A stretch of 64,000 nucleotides of DNA from Marinomonas profundimaris (GTDB lineage: Bacteria > Pseudomonadota > Gammaproteobacteria > Pseudomonadales > Marinomonadaceae): the NCBI RefSeq assembly GCF_000508165.1, contig NZ_AYOZ01000007.1, positions 1 to 64,000 on the forward strand, in the 5' to 3' direction. Every line of letters begins with the position of its first letter. Within the stretch, counting starts at the first letter, position 1. The notes beneath the pieces are model-generated. The model searched no databases, was not told the origin of the DNA, and was given only the letters and a program-made list of their open reading frames with translations. Of the stretch, positions 36,098 to 46,144 are shown piece by piece. The translations under genes and the position numbers were made by a program.

Positions 36098-36133
36098 TAA
36101 AGCTAACTACCTGCGATACGACAATAAAACTGA

Positions 36134-36493
<360 letters not shown>

Positions 36494-36532
36494 TTACGGC
36501 TCAAATCTTACAAGCCTTTAGGGGGGCGAAAC

Positions 36533-37798
36533 ATGCAAGATCAAATTTTTCACTTACAATATGCCATGGACACCTTTTACTTCTTGGTGTGTGGCGCACT
36601 GGTTATGTGGATGGCAGCGGGATTTGCCATGTTGGAAGCAGGTTTAGTACGTGCTAAAAACACCACAGAAATTCTGACTAAGAACGTGGCCTTGTTTGCC
36701 ATTTCTTGCATCATGTACCTAGTTTGCGGTTACTCCATCATGTACGGTGGCGAGTGGTTCCTTACAGGTATTCAGGATGTTGACGTAGCGTCTACTTTAA
36801 CAGACTTCTCTGGTCGTGAAGGCGGCTTTGAAGGCGGTTCAATATACTCTGGCGCGTCTGACTTTTTCTTCCAAGTTGTGTTCGTTGCAACAGCCATGTC
36901 TATCGTATCTGGTGCGGTTGCAGAGCGCATGAAGCTTTGGTCTTTCCTTATCTTTGCGGTTGTAATGACAGCGTTCATCTACCCAATGGAAGGCAACTGG
37001 ACATGGGGCGGCGGTTCTGTATTTGGCATGTTCAGCCTTGGCGATCTAGGTTTCACTGACTTCGCAGGGTCCGGTATCGTTCACATGGCGGGTGCTTCTG
37101 CTGCATTGGCTGGCGTATTGGTACTTGGCGCTCGTAAAGGGAAATACGGTCCTAATGGTGAAGTTCGTGCCATTCCTGGTGCTAACTTACCGCTTGCAAC
37201 ACTGGGTACATTTATCCTTTGGATGGGTTGGTTCGGTTTCAACGGTGGTTCTGTATTGAAACTTGGCGATATCGCCAGCGCTAACTCGGTTGCTATGGTG
37301 TTCTTAAACACAAACGCAGCCGCTGCTGGTGGCGCAATCGGCGCACTTATCCTAGCGCGTATCTTATTCGGTAAAGCCGATCTAACCATGCTTCTTAACG
37401 GCGCATTGGCTGGTCTGGTTGCCATCACTGCGGGTCCTGATACACCGTCTGCCTTGGGTGCGACGCTTATCGGCCTTGTTGGTGGTGTGATTGTTGTTGT
37501 GTCTATTCTTACTCTAGACAAGCTTAAAATCGATGATCCAGTGGGCGCAATCTCTGTTCACGGTGTGGTTGGTCTTTGGGGCTTGCTAGCGGTTCCTCTT
37601 ACAAACGACGGCACAACATTTGGCGGACAAATCGCCGGTGCATTGACTATCTTCGTTTGGGTCTTCGTTTCTAGCCTAGTAGTTTGGTTAATTATCAAAG
37701 CTATTATGGGTGTTCGAGTTACTGAAGAAGAAGAATACGAAGGTGTTGACCTTTCTGAATGTGGTATGGAAGCGTACCCAGAGTTCAGCAAAAAGTAA
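36533..37798 (+). CDS. amtB: Ammonium transporter AmtB
   Basis: A 421-residue trimeric ammonium channel of the inner membrane, with 11-12 hydrophobic segments. Conserved features include GFAMLEAGLVRAKN, FQVVFVATAMSIVSGAVAER, GGIVHMAGA-type SGIVHMAGASAALAG (first pore His) and GAISVHGVVGLWG (second pore His). A strong GGGGGG-type ribosome site precedes the ATG. It is co-transcribed with glnK, whose T-loop plugs the channel. A strong terminator follows. Confidence 0.97.
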   Translation: MQDQIFHLQYAMDTFYFLVCGALVMWMAAGFAMLEAGLVRAKNTTEILTKNVALFAISCIMYLVCGYSIMYGGEWFLTGIQDVDVASTLTDFSGREGGFEGGSIYSGASDFFFQVVFVATAMSIVSGAVAERMKLWSFLIFAVVMTAFIYPMEGNWTWGGGSVFGMFSLGDLGFTDFAGSGIVHMAGASAALAGVLVLGARKGKYGPNGEVRAIPGANLPLATLGTFILWMGWFGFNGGSVLKLGDIASANSVAMVFLNTNAAAAGGAIGALILARILFGKADLTMLLNGALAGLVAITAGPDTPSALGATLIGLVGGVIVVVSILTLDKLKIDDPVGAISVHGVVGLWGLLAVPLTNDGTTFGGQIAGALTIFVWVFVSSLVVWLIIKAIMGVRVTEEEEYEGVDLSECGMEAYPEFSKK

Positions 37799-37833
37799 TC
37801 TAAACACTCTCATAATACATACGTTTAAATACC

Positions 37834-37865
37834 AAAACCCTCGCTTCGGCGGGGGTTTTCTTTTT
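37834..37865 (+). terminator. Terminator after amtB
   Basis: AAAACCCTCGC and GCGGGGGTTTT pair around the stable tetraloop TTCG, followed by CTTTTTC. Confidence 0.92.
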
Positions 37866-38089
37866 CTTATTATTTATACGAAAATTAACATACTCACCCA
37901 ACAATAAACGCTATTATCTTTCTATCTAAAATAGAGCAGCACTAGAAAAACGTGAACGAAAAAACCTTTCACCTTTCACCCACCCCTAGAACATATCGTG
38001 CTTAGACAAATTACTATTTAACCACTGGGTACTAACCCAACAGAGTACTTAAAGTAACTTAGCGTATAGAGCGCTCAGTCGAGGACATC

Positions 38090-39628
38090 ATGCTAGAAGA
38101 TCTACATTTAAAAATTCGTAACCTTACCAACAACGATTATGAGCAAGTCAAAATACTCATGGATAAGGTTTACCATGACATTGGTGGCTCTTGGCCAAAA
38201 CACACAATCCACCAATTAATTAGTGATTTTCCAGAAGGGCAAATTTGCCTAGAAGATCACGGTAATATTGTCGGCATCGCCCTGTCCGTTCAGGCGAATT
38301 ACCAACGCTTTAGTAACCCACATACTTATGACGATTTAGTCGATCAGAAAGAAAACATTCTGAACGACCCTAAAGGCGATGCAATGTATGGTCTGGACGT
38401 TCTTATCTCGCCAGAATATCGTGGTTATCGTTTGGGCCGTCGTCTTTACGAAGCTCGAAAAGAGCTGTGTCGCCAACATAACCTGCGCGCCATTTTGGCC
38501 GGCGGTCGAATTCCGAATTACCATGAACACGCTCACAATCTAACACCTGCTGAGTATCTGGAATCGGTTCGTGAAAAGAAAATCTACGACCCTATTCTGT
38601 CGTTCCAATTGTCAAACGACTTCCAAGTCACTCGATTGCTAAAGCGTTACTTGCCAGAAGATGAAAAATCTCAAGGCTACGCAACGCTATTAGAATGGAA
38701 AAACATCTTTTTCGAACCAGAAACTTCCGTGATTCAATCGCGTAAAACACAAGTTCGTATCGGTGCGATTCAATGGCAAATGCGCGAAGTCGCCAGCGCG
38801 GACGAACTACTAAAACAAGTCGAATACTTCATTGACGCGGTGTCCAATTACAAAAGTGACTTCGTATTGTTCCCTGAGTTCTTTAATGCCCCTTTAATTG
38901 GCTTGAGCCCAGACCAAAGCAATCAAACCGAAGCCATTCGCTTTCTTGCCAGCTTTACTGAGCGCTTTAAAAACGAGATATCTCAGTTGGCCGTCAGCTA
39001 CAATATCAACGTGATCACCGGCTCTATGCCAATCATTGAAGACGAAGTGGTTTATAACATCAGCTATTTATGCCGTCGTGATGGCACCGTACAAGAACAG
39101 AAAAAAATCCACATTACGCCGCATGAACGCCGTGATTGGGTTATTCAAGGTGGTAACGAATTACGCGTCTTTGATACCGACGCTGGTCGCGTTGGTATTC
39201 TGATTTGTTACGATGTGGAATTCCCAGAATTAGGCCGCTTGCTTGCCCAGCAAGACATGGACATTCTGTTTGTGCCTTTCTGGACAGACACTAAAAACGG
39301 CTATTTGCGTGTGCGTCACTGCGCTCAAGCCCGTGCGATTGAAAACGAATGTTACGTGGTTATTTGCGGAAGCTGTGGCAACCTTCCACAGGTTGAAAAC
39401 TTGGACATTCAGTATTCTCAAAGCTCGGTATTTTCGCCTTCTGACTTCTCGTACCCACACGATGCGGTTATGGCAGAAACCACGCCAAACACAGAAATGA
39501 TCATGTTCTCGGATCTTGATCTGGACAAGCTGAAGTTCACACGCAGTGAAGGTTCCGTAAATAATCTAAAAGACCGACGCACTGATCTGTATTCAGTGAG
39601 CTGGAAGAGCGACAAGAATACAAAGTAG
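38090..39628 (+). CDS. GNAT acetyltransferase / carbon-nitrogen hydrolase fusion protein
   Basis: A 512-residue two-domain cytoplasmic protein. Residues about 8-205 are a GNAT fold with the acetyl-CoA loop region YRGYRLGRRLYEAR (110-123). Residues about 222-490 are a nitrilase-superfamily domain with the full triad: Glu263 (FPEF), Lys339 (QKKIHITPHE) and Cys373 (ICYDVEFPE). The hydrolase domain should split an amide or nitrile; the acetyltransferase substrate is unknown. Such fusions are known but functionally uncharacterised. It follows the glnK-amtB terminator by 225 bp, so it has its own promoter; GAGGA precedes the ATG. Possible link to nitrogen scavenging is inference. Confidence 0.92.
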   Translation: MLEDLHLKIRNLTNNDYEQVKILMDKVYHDIGGSWPKHTIHQLISDFPEGQICLEDHGNIVGIALSVQANYQRFSNPHTYDDLVDQKENILNDPKGDAMYGLDVLISPEYRGYRLGRRLYEARKELCRQHNLRAILAGGRIPNYHEHAHNLTPAEYLESVREKKIYDPILSFQLSNDFQVTRLLKRYLPEDEKSQGYATLLEWKNIFFEPETSVIQSRKTQVRIGAIQWQMREVASADELLKQVEYFIDAVSNYKSDFVLFPEFFNAPLIGLSPDQSNQTEAIRFLASFTERFKNEISQLAVSYNINVITGSMPIIEDEVVYNISYLCRRDGTVQEQKKIHITPHERRDWVIQGGNELRVFDTDAGRVGILICYDVEFPELGRLLAQQDMDILFVPFWTDTKNGYLRVRHCAQARAIENECYVVICGSCGNLPQVENLDIQYSQSSVFSPSDFSYPHDAVMAETTPNTEMIMFSDLDLDKLKFTRSEGSVNNLKDRRTDLYSVSWKSDKNTK

Positions 39629-39692
39629 AAAAGTAACGCGTTACCCTGTGATAACATGGACGTTATCACTCGATTACCAAAAAGAGACCCTC

Positions 39693-41081
39693 ATGGCCAA
39701 AGCTAAAACCGCCTTTGTATGCAACGAATGCGGAGCCGACTACGCAAAATGGCAAGGACAATGCCAAGCCTGCAACGCGTGGAACTCCCTTTCTGAAATT
39801 CGCCTCACCTCTGGAAAAACCTCTGCTCGTGTTTCCGCGGCGCAAGACCCTCGCTATCAAGGTTATGCAGGCGCCATCACCGGCATTCAAAATTTATCCG
39901 ACATTGATTTGGGCGACGTTCCTCGCTTCAGCTCTGGCGCGAACGAGTTTGATCGCGTTCTAGGCGGCGGCTTAGTGCCTGGCGGCGTGGTATTAATTGG
40001 CGGTTCGCCTGGCGCAGGTAAAAGTACCCTATTGCTCCAAACCATGTGCTGGCTAGCAGAACAGCAAAGCGCTCTGTATGTAACGGGTGAAGAATCCCTT
40101 CAGCAAGTTGCCATGCGCGCACAACGTCTTGGGTTGCCAACGCAAAACCTTAAGATGCTGTCCGAAACCAACGTCGAGGCGATTCTAACCATCGCTCAGC
40201 AAGTGAAACCCAAAGTCATGGTGATTGACTCCATTCAGGTCATGCATTTGGATGGTGTCGAATCTGCACCGGGCAGCGTGTCGCAGGTTCGTGAAAGTGC
40301 CGCGGTGTTAACCCGTTTTGCCAAACAAACTCAAACCGCTGTTTTGCTTGTTGGCCATGTTACAAAAGACGGCACCCTCGCTGGTCCCAAAGTGCTTGAG
40401 CACATGGTCGACTGTTCGGTGTTATTAGAAGGTTCTGAAGATTCTCGCTTTCGCACCCTGCGCGGCATGAAAAACCGTTTTGGTGCGATCAATGAATTGG
40501 GCGTGTTTGCCATGCTCGAAAACGGACTGAAAGAAGTCAAAAACCCCAGTTCGATCTTCTTGAACCGAAGCAATCACCCTGCTGCAGGCAGCCTTGTGAT
40601 GGTGGTCTGGGAAGGCACACGTCCACTATTGGTTGAACTTCAAGCACTGGTCGACGATTCTGCCTTGGGCAACCCAAGGCGTGTCACGGTCGGTTTCGAT
40701 CACAATCGACTCGCTATGTTGCTGGCGGTTTTGCACAAACACGGTGGTTTATTAACGTCAGATCAAGATGTGTATTTGAACGTGGTGGGCGGCGTAAAAG
40801 TACTGGAAACCAGCGCCGATTTAGCGGCTATTGCTGCCGTTGTCTCAAGCTTTCGCGACAGAGTGCTTCCTCATGATCTGGTGGTTCTGGGTGAAGTCGG
40901 TTTGTCGGGGGAAATTCGTCCGGTTCCGTCTGGGCAAGAACGCATCAGTGAAGCGGCGAAACACGGTTTTACCAGAGCCGTTGTACCAAAAGCCAACTGT
41001 CCGAAAAAGCCCATTGAAGGCATGAAGGTGATTGGCGTCGATCGACTGTCCGAAGCGCTGGATGCGATTTTTGAAGATTAA
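39693..41081 (+). CDS. radA: DNA repair protein RadA
   Basis: A 462-residue RecA-like ATPase that drives branch migration in recombinational repair. The start at 39693 follows AAAGAG and gives the E. coli-like length. N-terminal C4 zinc finger (Cys10, Cys13, Cys24, Cys27), Walker A GGSPGAGKS (103-111), the RadA-specific KNRFG motif in GMKNRFGAINELG, and a C-terminal Lon-protease-like domain (LGEVGLSGEIRPV). Converges on the DUF1289 gene. Confidence 0.97.
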   Translation: MAKAKTAFVCNECGADYAKWQGQCQACNAWNSLSEIRLTSGKTSARVSAAQDPRYQGYAGAITGIQNLSDIDLGDVPRFSSGANEFDRVLGGGLVPGGVVLIGGSPGAGKSTLLLQTMCWLAEQQSALYVTGEESLQQVAMRAQRLGLPTQNLKMLSETNVEAILTIAQQVKPKVMVIDSIQVMHLDGVESAPGSVSQVRESAAVLTRFAKQTQTAVLLVGHVTKDGTLAGPKVLEHMVDCSVLLEGSEDSRFRTLRGMKNRFGAINELGVFAMLENGLKEVKNPSSIFLNRSNHPAAGSLVMVVWEGTRPLLVELQALVDDSALGNPRRVTVGFDHNRLAMLLAVLHKHGGLLTSDQDVYLNVVGGVKVLETSADLAAIAAVVSSFRDRVLPHDLVVLGEVGLSGEIRPVPSGQERISEAAKHGFTRAVVPKANCPKKPIEGMKVIGVDRLSEALDAIFED

Positions 41082-41097
41082 CCATCAAAATGGCGTA

Positions 41098-41382
41098 TTA
41101 GTCATTGGTTAATTCAAACAAATCTGTCATGAGTTCGTCTTCCATTCCGTAGGGAAGCGCTCTCGCAGAGTCTGCTTCTAGGCGCTCTTGACGGGCTTTT
41201 AATAAACGCACTCGACGCTGTTTACACAGATCCAATACTTGATGACGCGCTTCATTGGACAATGAAAACCAATGGAAGCGCTCTTCTCGACTGCGTAAAC
41301 AGCCTTTGCAAAAGCCCTTCGCACTGTTTTCACACACGCCTCGGCAAGGGCTTTCTATGGCGAACAATTCAATTTGTTCCAT
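41098..41382 (-). CDS. DUF1289 family protein
   Basis: A 94-residue small protein with four conserved Cys (13, 17, 25, 28) in SPCRGVC and FCKGCLRSREE, the DUF1289 pattern. The Cys probably bind zinc or an iron-sulfur cluster. Downstream the chain is helical and charged (KQRRVRLLKARQERLEAD). The function of the family is unknown. Its stop lies 16 nt from that of radA. Confidence 0.9.
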   Translation of the reverse strand: MEQIELFAIESPCRGVCENSAKGFCKGCLRSREERFHWFSLSNEARHQVLDLCKQRRVRLLKARQERLEADSARALPYGMEDELMTDLFELTND

Positions 41383-41430
41383 CGTCCCTCGCTTTTGTTT
41401 GTTTTATTTTTGAACGCATCACAATACATT

Positions 41431-42048
41431 TTATTGTGTCGCGAGTTGGTAATCGTACACCTCTTCGGGTGATAAAAAGTACACTCTATCGGCGGGCGCC
41501 GCATCCAGCGAGAACCAGTAAAAACGGTCTGGCACGCCCATTTCCAGATAAAAGTTCACATACGAAGCATGAACGGACTCGGCGACGTTATTATTAACCG
41601 CTTTCATTCTTGAGCCATCAGACCAAGCATGTACTCCAACGCCCGCACCCGCGCCAATGGTTCTTTCGGCTCCTCCTAAGAATAGGTCAACACCGCCAGA
41701 AAGCACATAGCCTGTCGGCGCGATCCGCGTATTTAGTCCTAATCGGCGAATCAAACGTGCGCCATCCATCGTCGCTTGCTGATCGGTCGAGCCTGGAACA
41801 TCCACCAAGACTAAATCTGTGACGTTCGGATTTTTACGCACTATATCGCTTAATTGTTGAACGAGATCGCTACCTAAAACACCAGACAAATAAGCAGAAT
41901 TTCCCTCTACATCAACAACTAAGTCTTCCGACGCTTCGGCTTCGGCTTTTTTGGTTTCTACCATTCCTGAACAAGCAGTTAAAAATATCGCTATGATTAA
42001 ACATGAAAATCTTGATAATGGTGCCACATTGCATTTTTTCTTTTCCAT
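41431..42048 (-). CDS. ClpP-like periplasmic lipoprotein, function unknown
   Basis: A 205-residue lipoprotein with lipobox LTAC (Cys26). The mature part resembles the ClpP/crotonase-fold periplasmic proteins (COG3904): a strand-helix start (DLVLVDVPGSTDQQATMDGARLIRRLG), then GYVLSGGVDLFLGGAERTIGAGAGVGVHAWS. In this fold the nucleophile Ser usually precedes the F-hydrophobic-GG motif (SAC-type). Here the equivalent is SGGVDLFLGG, so the Ser is retained but its neighbourhood is unusual. Whether it is a protease is not known. Transcribed in the same direction as the DUF1289 gene, 48 nt upstream. Confidence 0.7.
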   Translation of the reverse strand: MEKKKCNVAPLSRFSCLIIAIFLTACSGMVETKKAEAEASEDLVVDVEGNSAYLSGVLGSDLVQQLSDIVRKNPNVTDLVLVDVPGSTDQQATMDGARLIRRLGLNTRIAPTGYVLSGGVDLFLGGAERTIGAGAGVGVHAWSDGSRMKAVNNNVAESVHASYVNFYLEMGVPDRFYWFSLDAAPADRVYFLSPEEVYDYQLATQ

Positions 42049-42198
42049 ATTACGTCCGGTAGTTTAAAGAAGAACGTTCGTTTCTCAGAGTTTGAGTGCA
42101 TTTTATTTCATAGTGTTTAACCTGCACCTTGGCGACAACCCATTTTATCCACTCTTAACCTATTATATATATTCAACCAGTCAAGGATTGCATCGACC

Positions 42199-43263
42199 GT
42201 GTTAGACAATAGCCAATTAAAACAACCTACTTCATACACGTCCAATCACGTTTTCAATAGCCTTCAACAAACGTCTTACATTTTCAATATCGCGTCCAGT
42301 ACAGGCGCCATTGCCCACTGTATTTTTATCTTCCTTTTTTTCTATCTTGAGCAAACAACACTTGCTTGGATTAATACCTTAAGTGTCTCAGCATGGCTAC
42401 TGACATTTTGGTTTAATCGCATTCGACGCCATGACATTTCTATTTTCATCATGAGTGTAGAAGTATTTGGCCATGCTCTATTTTCCACCAGTATATTGGG
42501 TGCGGATGCAGGGTTTCAGTATTATCTTTGGCCAATGGCATTGCTCATTATGGCAATTCCTTCGCTCAATATAGCGTGGTCTAGCATCCTTGCCTTTGCC
42601 CATTTAACCACGTTTACATTACTGTCTCTATTTTGCCGAACACACGTGGATATATCAGAGTCATCATACTCCACTCTGTTTCTACTCAATTTAGCGGGTG
42701 CCAGCATTCCCTTCCTTATCACCGCGGCGTTTTCTCGTTCAATCTATTCACGCCAATACTTTTTAATGGCAAAACTTGCAGAAAAAGACGAATTAACGCA
42801 ACTCTTTAATCGACGCTTTGGGCTTGAAGCACTGAACTATTACGTTAATCAAAAAGGAAAAAATGGAGCACCTTTTTGCATCAGTTTAGTCGATGTGGAT
42901 TTTTTCAAGCGAGTAAACGACCAACTGGGGCACAACAAAGGCGACGAAGCACTGATCAAGATATCCAACTACCTATCTCAATCCATGCGTGAAACCGACA
43001 TATCTATCCGCTGGGGTGGAGAAGAATTTTTGTTCATTTTCCCGAACGTTGAACTGAACCAAATACAGCAACGTATCGAAAAAATCTGCCACGACATGCC
43101 AAATCATGTTGTGCTAGAAAACTGGGACAACTCTATTAGTTGTAGCTTTGGTCTGGTTCAAGTAAAAAATAACGAATCCTCGGAAGCCGCGTTACAGCGT
43201 GTCGATACCGCTCTCTATCAAGCGAAAAAAAATGGTCGCTACCAAGTGGTAAGCGACCATTAA
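42199..43263 (+). CDS. Membrane diguanylate cyclase (GGDEF domain)
   Basis: A 354-residue protein that should make cyclic di-GMP. The N-terminal half (about 25-185) has five or six membrane segments without a named sensor domain. The GGDEF domain (about 195-354) begins DELTQLFNRRFG and has the active-site loop GGEEF. RETD five residues before it matches the inhibitory I-site RxxD, so product feedback is expected. The GTG at 42199 follows AAGGA at a rather long distance, so a slightly different start is possible. Confidence 0.92.
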   Translation: MLDNSQLKQPTSYTSNHVFNSLQQTSYIFNIASSTGAIAHCIFIFLFFYLEQTTLAWINTLSVSAWLLTFWFNRIRRHDISIFIMSVEVFGHALFSTSILGADAGFQYYLWPMALLIMAIPSLNIAWSSILAFAHLTTFTLLSLFCRTHVDISESSYSTLFLLNLAGASIPFLITAAFSRSIYSRQYFLMAKLAEKDELTQLFNRRFGLEALNYYVNQKGKNGAPFCISLVDVDFFKRVNDQLGHNKGDEALIKISNYLSQSMRETDISIRWGGEEFLFIFPNVELNQIQQRIEKICHDMPNHVVLENWDNSISCSFGLVQVKNNESSEAALQRVDTALYQAKKNGRYQVVSDH

Positions 43264-43316
43264 AAACACTTCTAACAACCTAAATAGAAATGCCTGGGAT
43301 AACGATTTACATCCCG

Positions 43317-44807
43317 CTAAGACGGGAAAGAAAAACTCTTTCCTTCTCGAACGCCCGCCGATGGCCAGCGCTGGGTAATGGTTTTGCGTTTGGTGTAAAA
43401 ACGTACCGCATCTGGGCCATACGCATGCAAATCCCCAAACAATGACCGTTTCCAGCCACCAAAGCTGTGATACGCCACGGGCACCGGCAAAGGCACATTA
43501 ATACCAACCATGCCGACTTCAATATGATCTGAGAAGTAACGCGCGGCTTCACCATCGCGCGTAAAAATACAGGTTCCGTTGCCGTATTCATGATCGTTGA
43601 TCAGTGTCATGGCCTCTTCCATGGTATCCACGCGAACCACTTGCAGAACGGGACCGAAAATCTCTTGTTGATAGCTTTCCATCTCTTTCGTAACACCATC
43701 AATCAGTGTGGCTCCCACGAAAAAGCCTTTTTCATAACCAGAGACGTTCGGATGACGACCATCGACGACAATCGTTGCGCCTTGTGATTCCGCACTGTTG
43801 ATAAAGCCGACCACTTTTTCTTTGTGTTCTTTGGTGATAACAGGGCCAAAATCATTGGTTTTGTCTGAGCATTCACCAACTTTCAGTGGCTTCATCGCTT
43901 CCGCCATTTTACCGACAAGCGCATCGCCAGCGGCTTTACCCACTGCAACCGCTACCGACAGCGCCATACAGCGTTCACCGGAGGAACCAAATGCCGCGCC
44001 CAGTAACTGGCTGACAACGTTATCCATGTCGGCATCTGGCATCACAATCGCGTGGTTTTTCGCGCCACCTAATGCCTGACAACGTTTGCCATTCGCACTG
44101 GCTTTGCTATAAATGTATTCCGCAATGGGCGTGGAGCCAACAAAGCTCACGGCTTTGACGCGTTTGTCTTCCAATAAGGTATCAACCGCGACTTTATCGC
44201 CATTTACCACGTTAAAAACGCCCGCTGGCAAACCGGCTTCATGCAATAGTTCGGCGATAAACAACGCCGTGCTCGGATCTCGTTCTGAGGGTTTCAAGAT
44301 GAACGTGTTGCCACACACAATCGCCATTGGGAACATCCACAACGGCACCATGGCAGGGAAATTAAATGGCGTAATGCCCGCCACGACACCGAGCGGTTGG
44401 AATTCGCTCCACGAATCGATATTTGGTCCAACGTTTTTGCTGTACTCGCCTTTTAATAGTTCTGGTGCGCCACACGCGTATTCGACATTTTCAATACCAC
44501 GTTGCAATTCGCCTGCAGCGTCATGGCAAATTTTCCCGTGCTCTGCGCCAATCAATTCACAAATTTTATCTGAATGTTTTTCCAATAATGCTTTGTAATT
44601 AAACATGACACGCGCGCGCTTTAATGCCGGCGTATTTCGCCATTCTGGATACGCGGCTTGCGCTGCTGAAATGGCCTCTTCTACGGTTTCTTTTGAGGCA
44701 ATCGCCACTTGCTTCGCCACTTCTCCCGTCGCGGGATTAAACACATCTTGAGTACGCGCGGCTTGCTGTGAATGTTTACCGTCGATCAAATGTCCGATGA
44801 TTTCCAT
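43317..44807 (-). CDS. mmsA: CoA-acylating methylmalonate-semialdehyde dehydrogenase
   Basis: Oxidises methylmalonate semialdehyde (or malonate semialdehyde) to propionyl-CoA or acetyl-CoA in valine, inositol or beta-alanine breakdown. It has 496 residues, the normal family length. The catalytic Cys280 is in GSSGERCMALS, with the family motifs GITPFNFPAMVPLWMFP and GGAKNHAIVMPDAD. The C-terminal SLFGDLHAYGPDAVRFYTKRKT is typical. AGGGAA precedes the ATG. A LysR regulator gene is divergent. mmsB and other valine genes are not in the window. Confidence 0.95.
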   Translation of the reverse strand: MEIIGHLIDGKHSQQAARTQDVFNPATGEVAKQVAIASKETVEEAISAAQAAYPEWRNTPALKRARVMFNYKALLEKHSDKICELIGAEHGKICHDAAGELQRGIENVEYACGAPELLKGEYSKNVGPNIDSWSEFQPLGVVAGITPFNFPAMVPLWMFPMAIVCGNTFILKPSERDPSTALFIAELLHEAGLPAGVFNVVNGDKVAVDTLLEDKRVKAVSFVGSTPIAEYIYSKASANGKRCQALGGAKNHAIVMPDADMDNVVSQLLGAAFGSSGERCMALSVAVAVGKAAGDALVGKMAEAMKPLKVGECSDKTNDFGPVITKEHKEKVVGFINSAESQGATIVVDGRHPNVSGYEKGFFVGATLIDGVTKEMESYQQEIFGPVLQVVRVDTMEEAMTLINDHEYGNGTCIFTRDGEAARYFSDHIEVGMVGINVPLPVPVAYHSFGGWKRSLFGDLHAYGPDAVRFYTKRKTITQRWPSAGVREGKSFSFPS

Positions 44808-45063
44808 GAGCGTTCCCTATTTATTAAGTTAAATCATTAGGCCAAATCATTTTCTCAACCGACGTTGAGGTGACCGATTCGGCGACAATACCGACTGCGC
44901 ATTGACACTACTATGCCAAGAGGAATAGATTATAAAAAGATGAATCTATTAACGCTTAGTTAATCTTTTACTTAACTAAAAACAAATCATTAAGAATCCT
45001 CCACCACAGACACAGTAAACAATGGCATAACCTTGTTGTGTCTATTATTAATTAGGACCAACC

Positions 45064-45972
45064 ATGAAGAAGTTCAAAAGTCAGGTAAGCGATGCAGATC
45101 TTAGGATTTTGCGTATTTTTAAAACGGTTGTGGAATGCGGTGGTTTTTCCGCGGCAGAAGTCGAGCTCAACATTAGCCGAGCCGCGATTAGTATTGCTAT
45201 TTCAGATTTAGAAACGCGCCTCGGATTTCGGCTTTGTCAGCGTGGTCGATCTGGGTTTTCATTAACGAATGAAGGCAGCCAAGTGTATGACTACACATTG
45301 CAACTGCTGTCTTCTATCGAAGACTTTCGCACGCACATCAATGCGCTTCATCAGCATTTAAAAGGCGAGTTCAACATTGGCATTACCGACAATTTGGTCA
45401 CACTGCCTCACACTCGGATCACCAGAGCATTAGCGGGTTTGAAGGACAAAGGACCACAAGTCACCATTAATATTAGAATGACGCCACCCAACGATGTAGA
45501 AAGAGGCGTTTTAGATGGCGGACTGCAAATCGGCATTGTGCCGGATCTTAAGATTCTTAGCGGTTTGGAATATCACCATTTGTACCAAGAAGAGTCCAAG
45601 CTCTACTGCAGCGACACTCACCCTTTGTTTTCTCTGGATGACAAAAAAATCACCAAAGCCAAACTCAAAGAGTTTGATGCCGTTCTACCGGCGTATGCAC
45701 AAACACCAGATATAAAAACCCAGCACCAACCCTTAACCGCGAGTGCGACCGCAACCGACCGAGAAGGCATCGCTTTTTTGATATTAACCGGACGCTACAT
45801 TGGTTTTTTACCCGATCATGTTGCCGAACATTGGATACGAGATAGACGAATGCGCGCAATTCTTCCGAATGAATGTCGTTACATTACTCAGTTTTCCGCT
45901 ATTACTAGAAAAGGGGCGCGAGCCAATCTTATTTTAGAAACCTTCTTAAAAGAACTGGAAAAAACACAGTAA
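45064..45972 (+). CDS. LysR-family regulator divergent to mmsA
   Basis: A 302-residue LysR regulator. The winged helix-turn-helix (about 12-70) has GFSAAEVELNISRAAISIAISDLETRLG; the effector domain follows from about 95. The 256-bp divergent arrangement with mmsA suggests that it controls mmsA, possibly with a catabolic intermediate as ligand; this is inference from layout. The C-terminal third has fewer conserved hydrophobic segments than usual but appears complete. Confidence 0.92.
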   Translation: MKKFKSQVSDADLRILRIFKTVVECGGFSAAEVELNISRAAISIAISDLETRLGFRLCQRGRSGFSLTNEGSQVYDYTLQLLSSIEDFRTHINALHQHLKGEFNIGITDNLVTLPHTRITRALAGLKDKGPQVTINIRMTPPNDVERGVLDGGLQIGIVPDLKILSGLEYHHLYQEESKLYCSDTHPLFSLDDKKITKAKLKEFDAVLPAYAQTPDIKTQHQPLTASATATDREGIAFLILTGRYIGFLPDHVAEHWIRDRRMRAILPNECRYITQFSAITRKGARANLILETFLKELEKTQ

Positions 45973-46144
45973 TCAAACAACACTCGATCCGTAAATATAA
46001 CAACTATGTTAAAAATAAGACCACAACAAGAAGAGATAGTCACAAATAGCATATCTTTAATATATATTTAAAAATTCATATCCTTAGGTAAGAGATATAA
46101 AATACTTTCATCTAATTATTTTCAAATTATTTACGGAGTAATCA

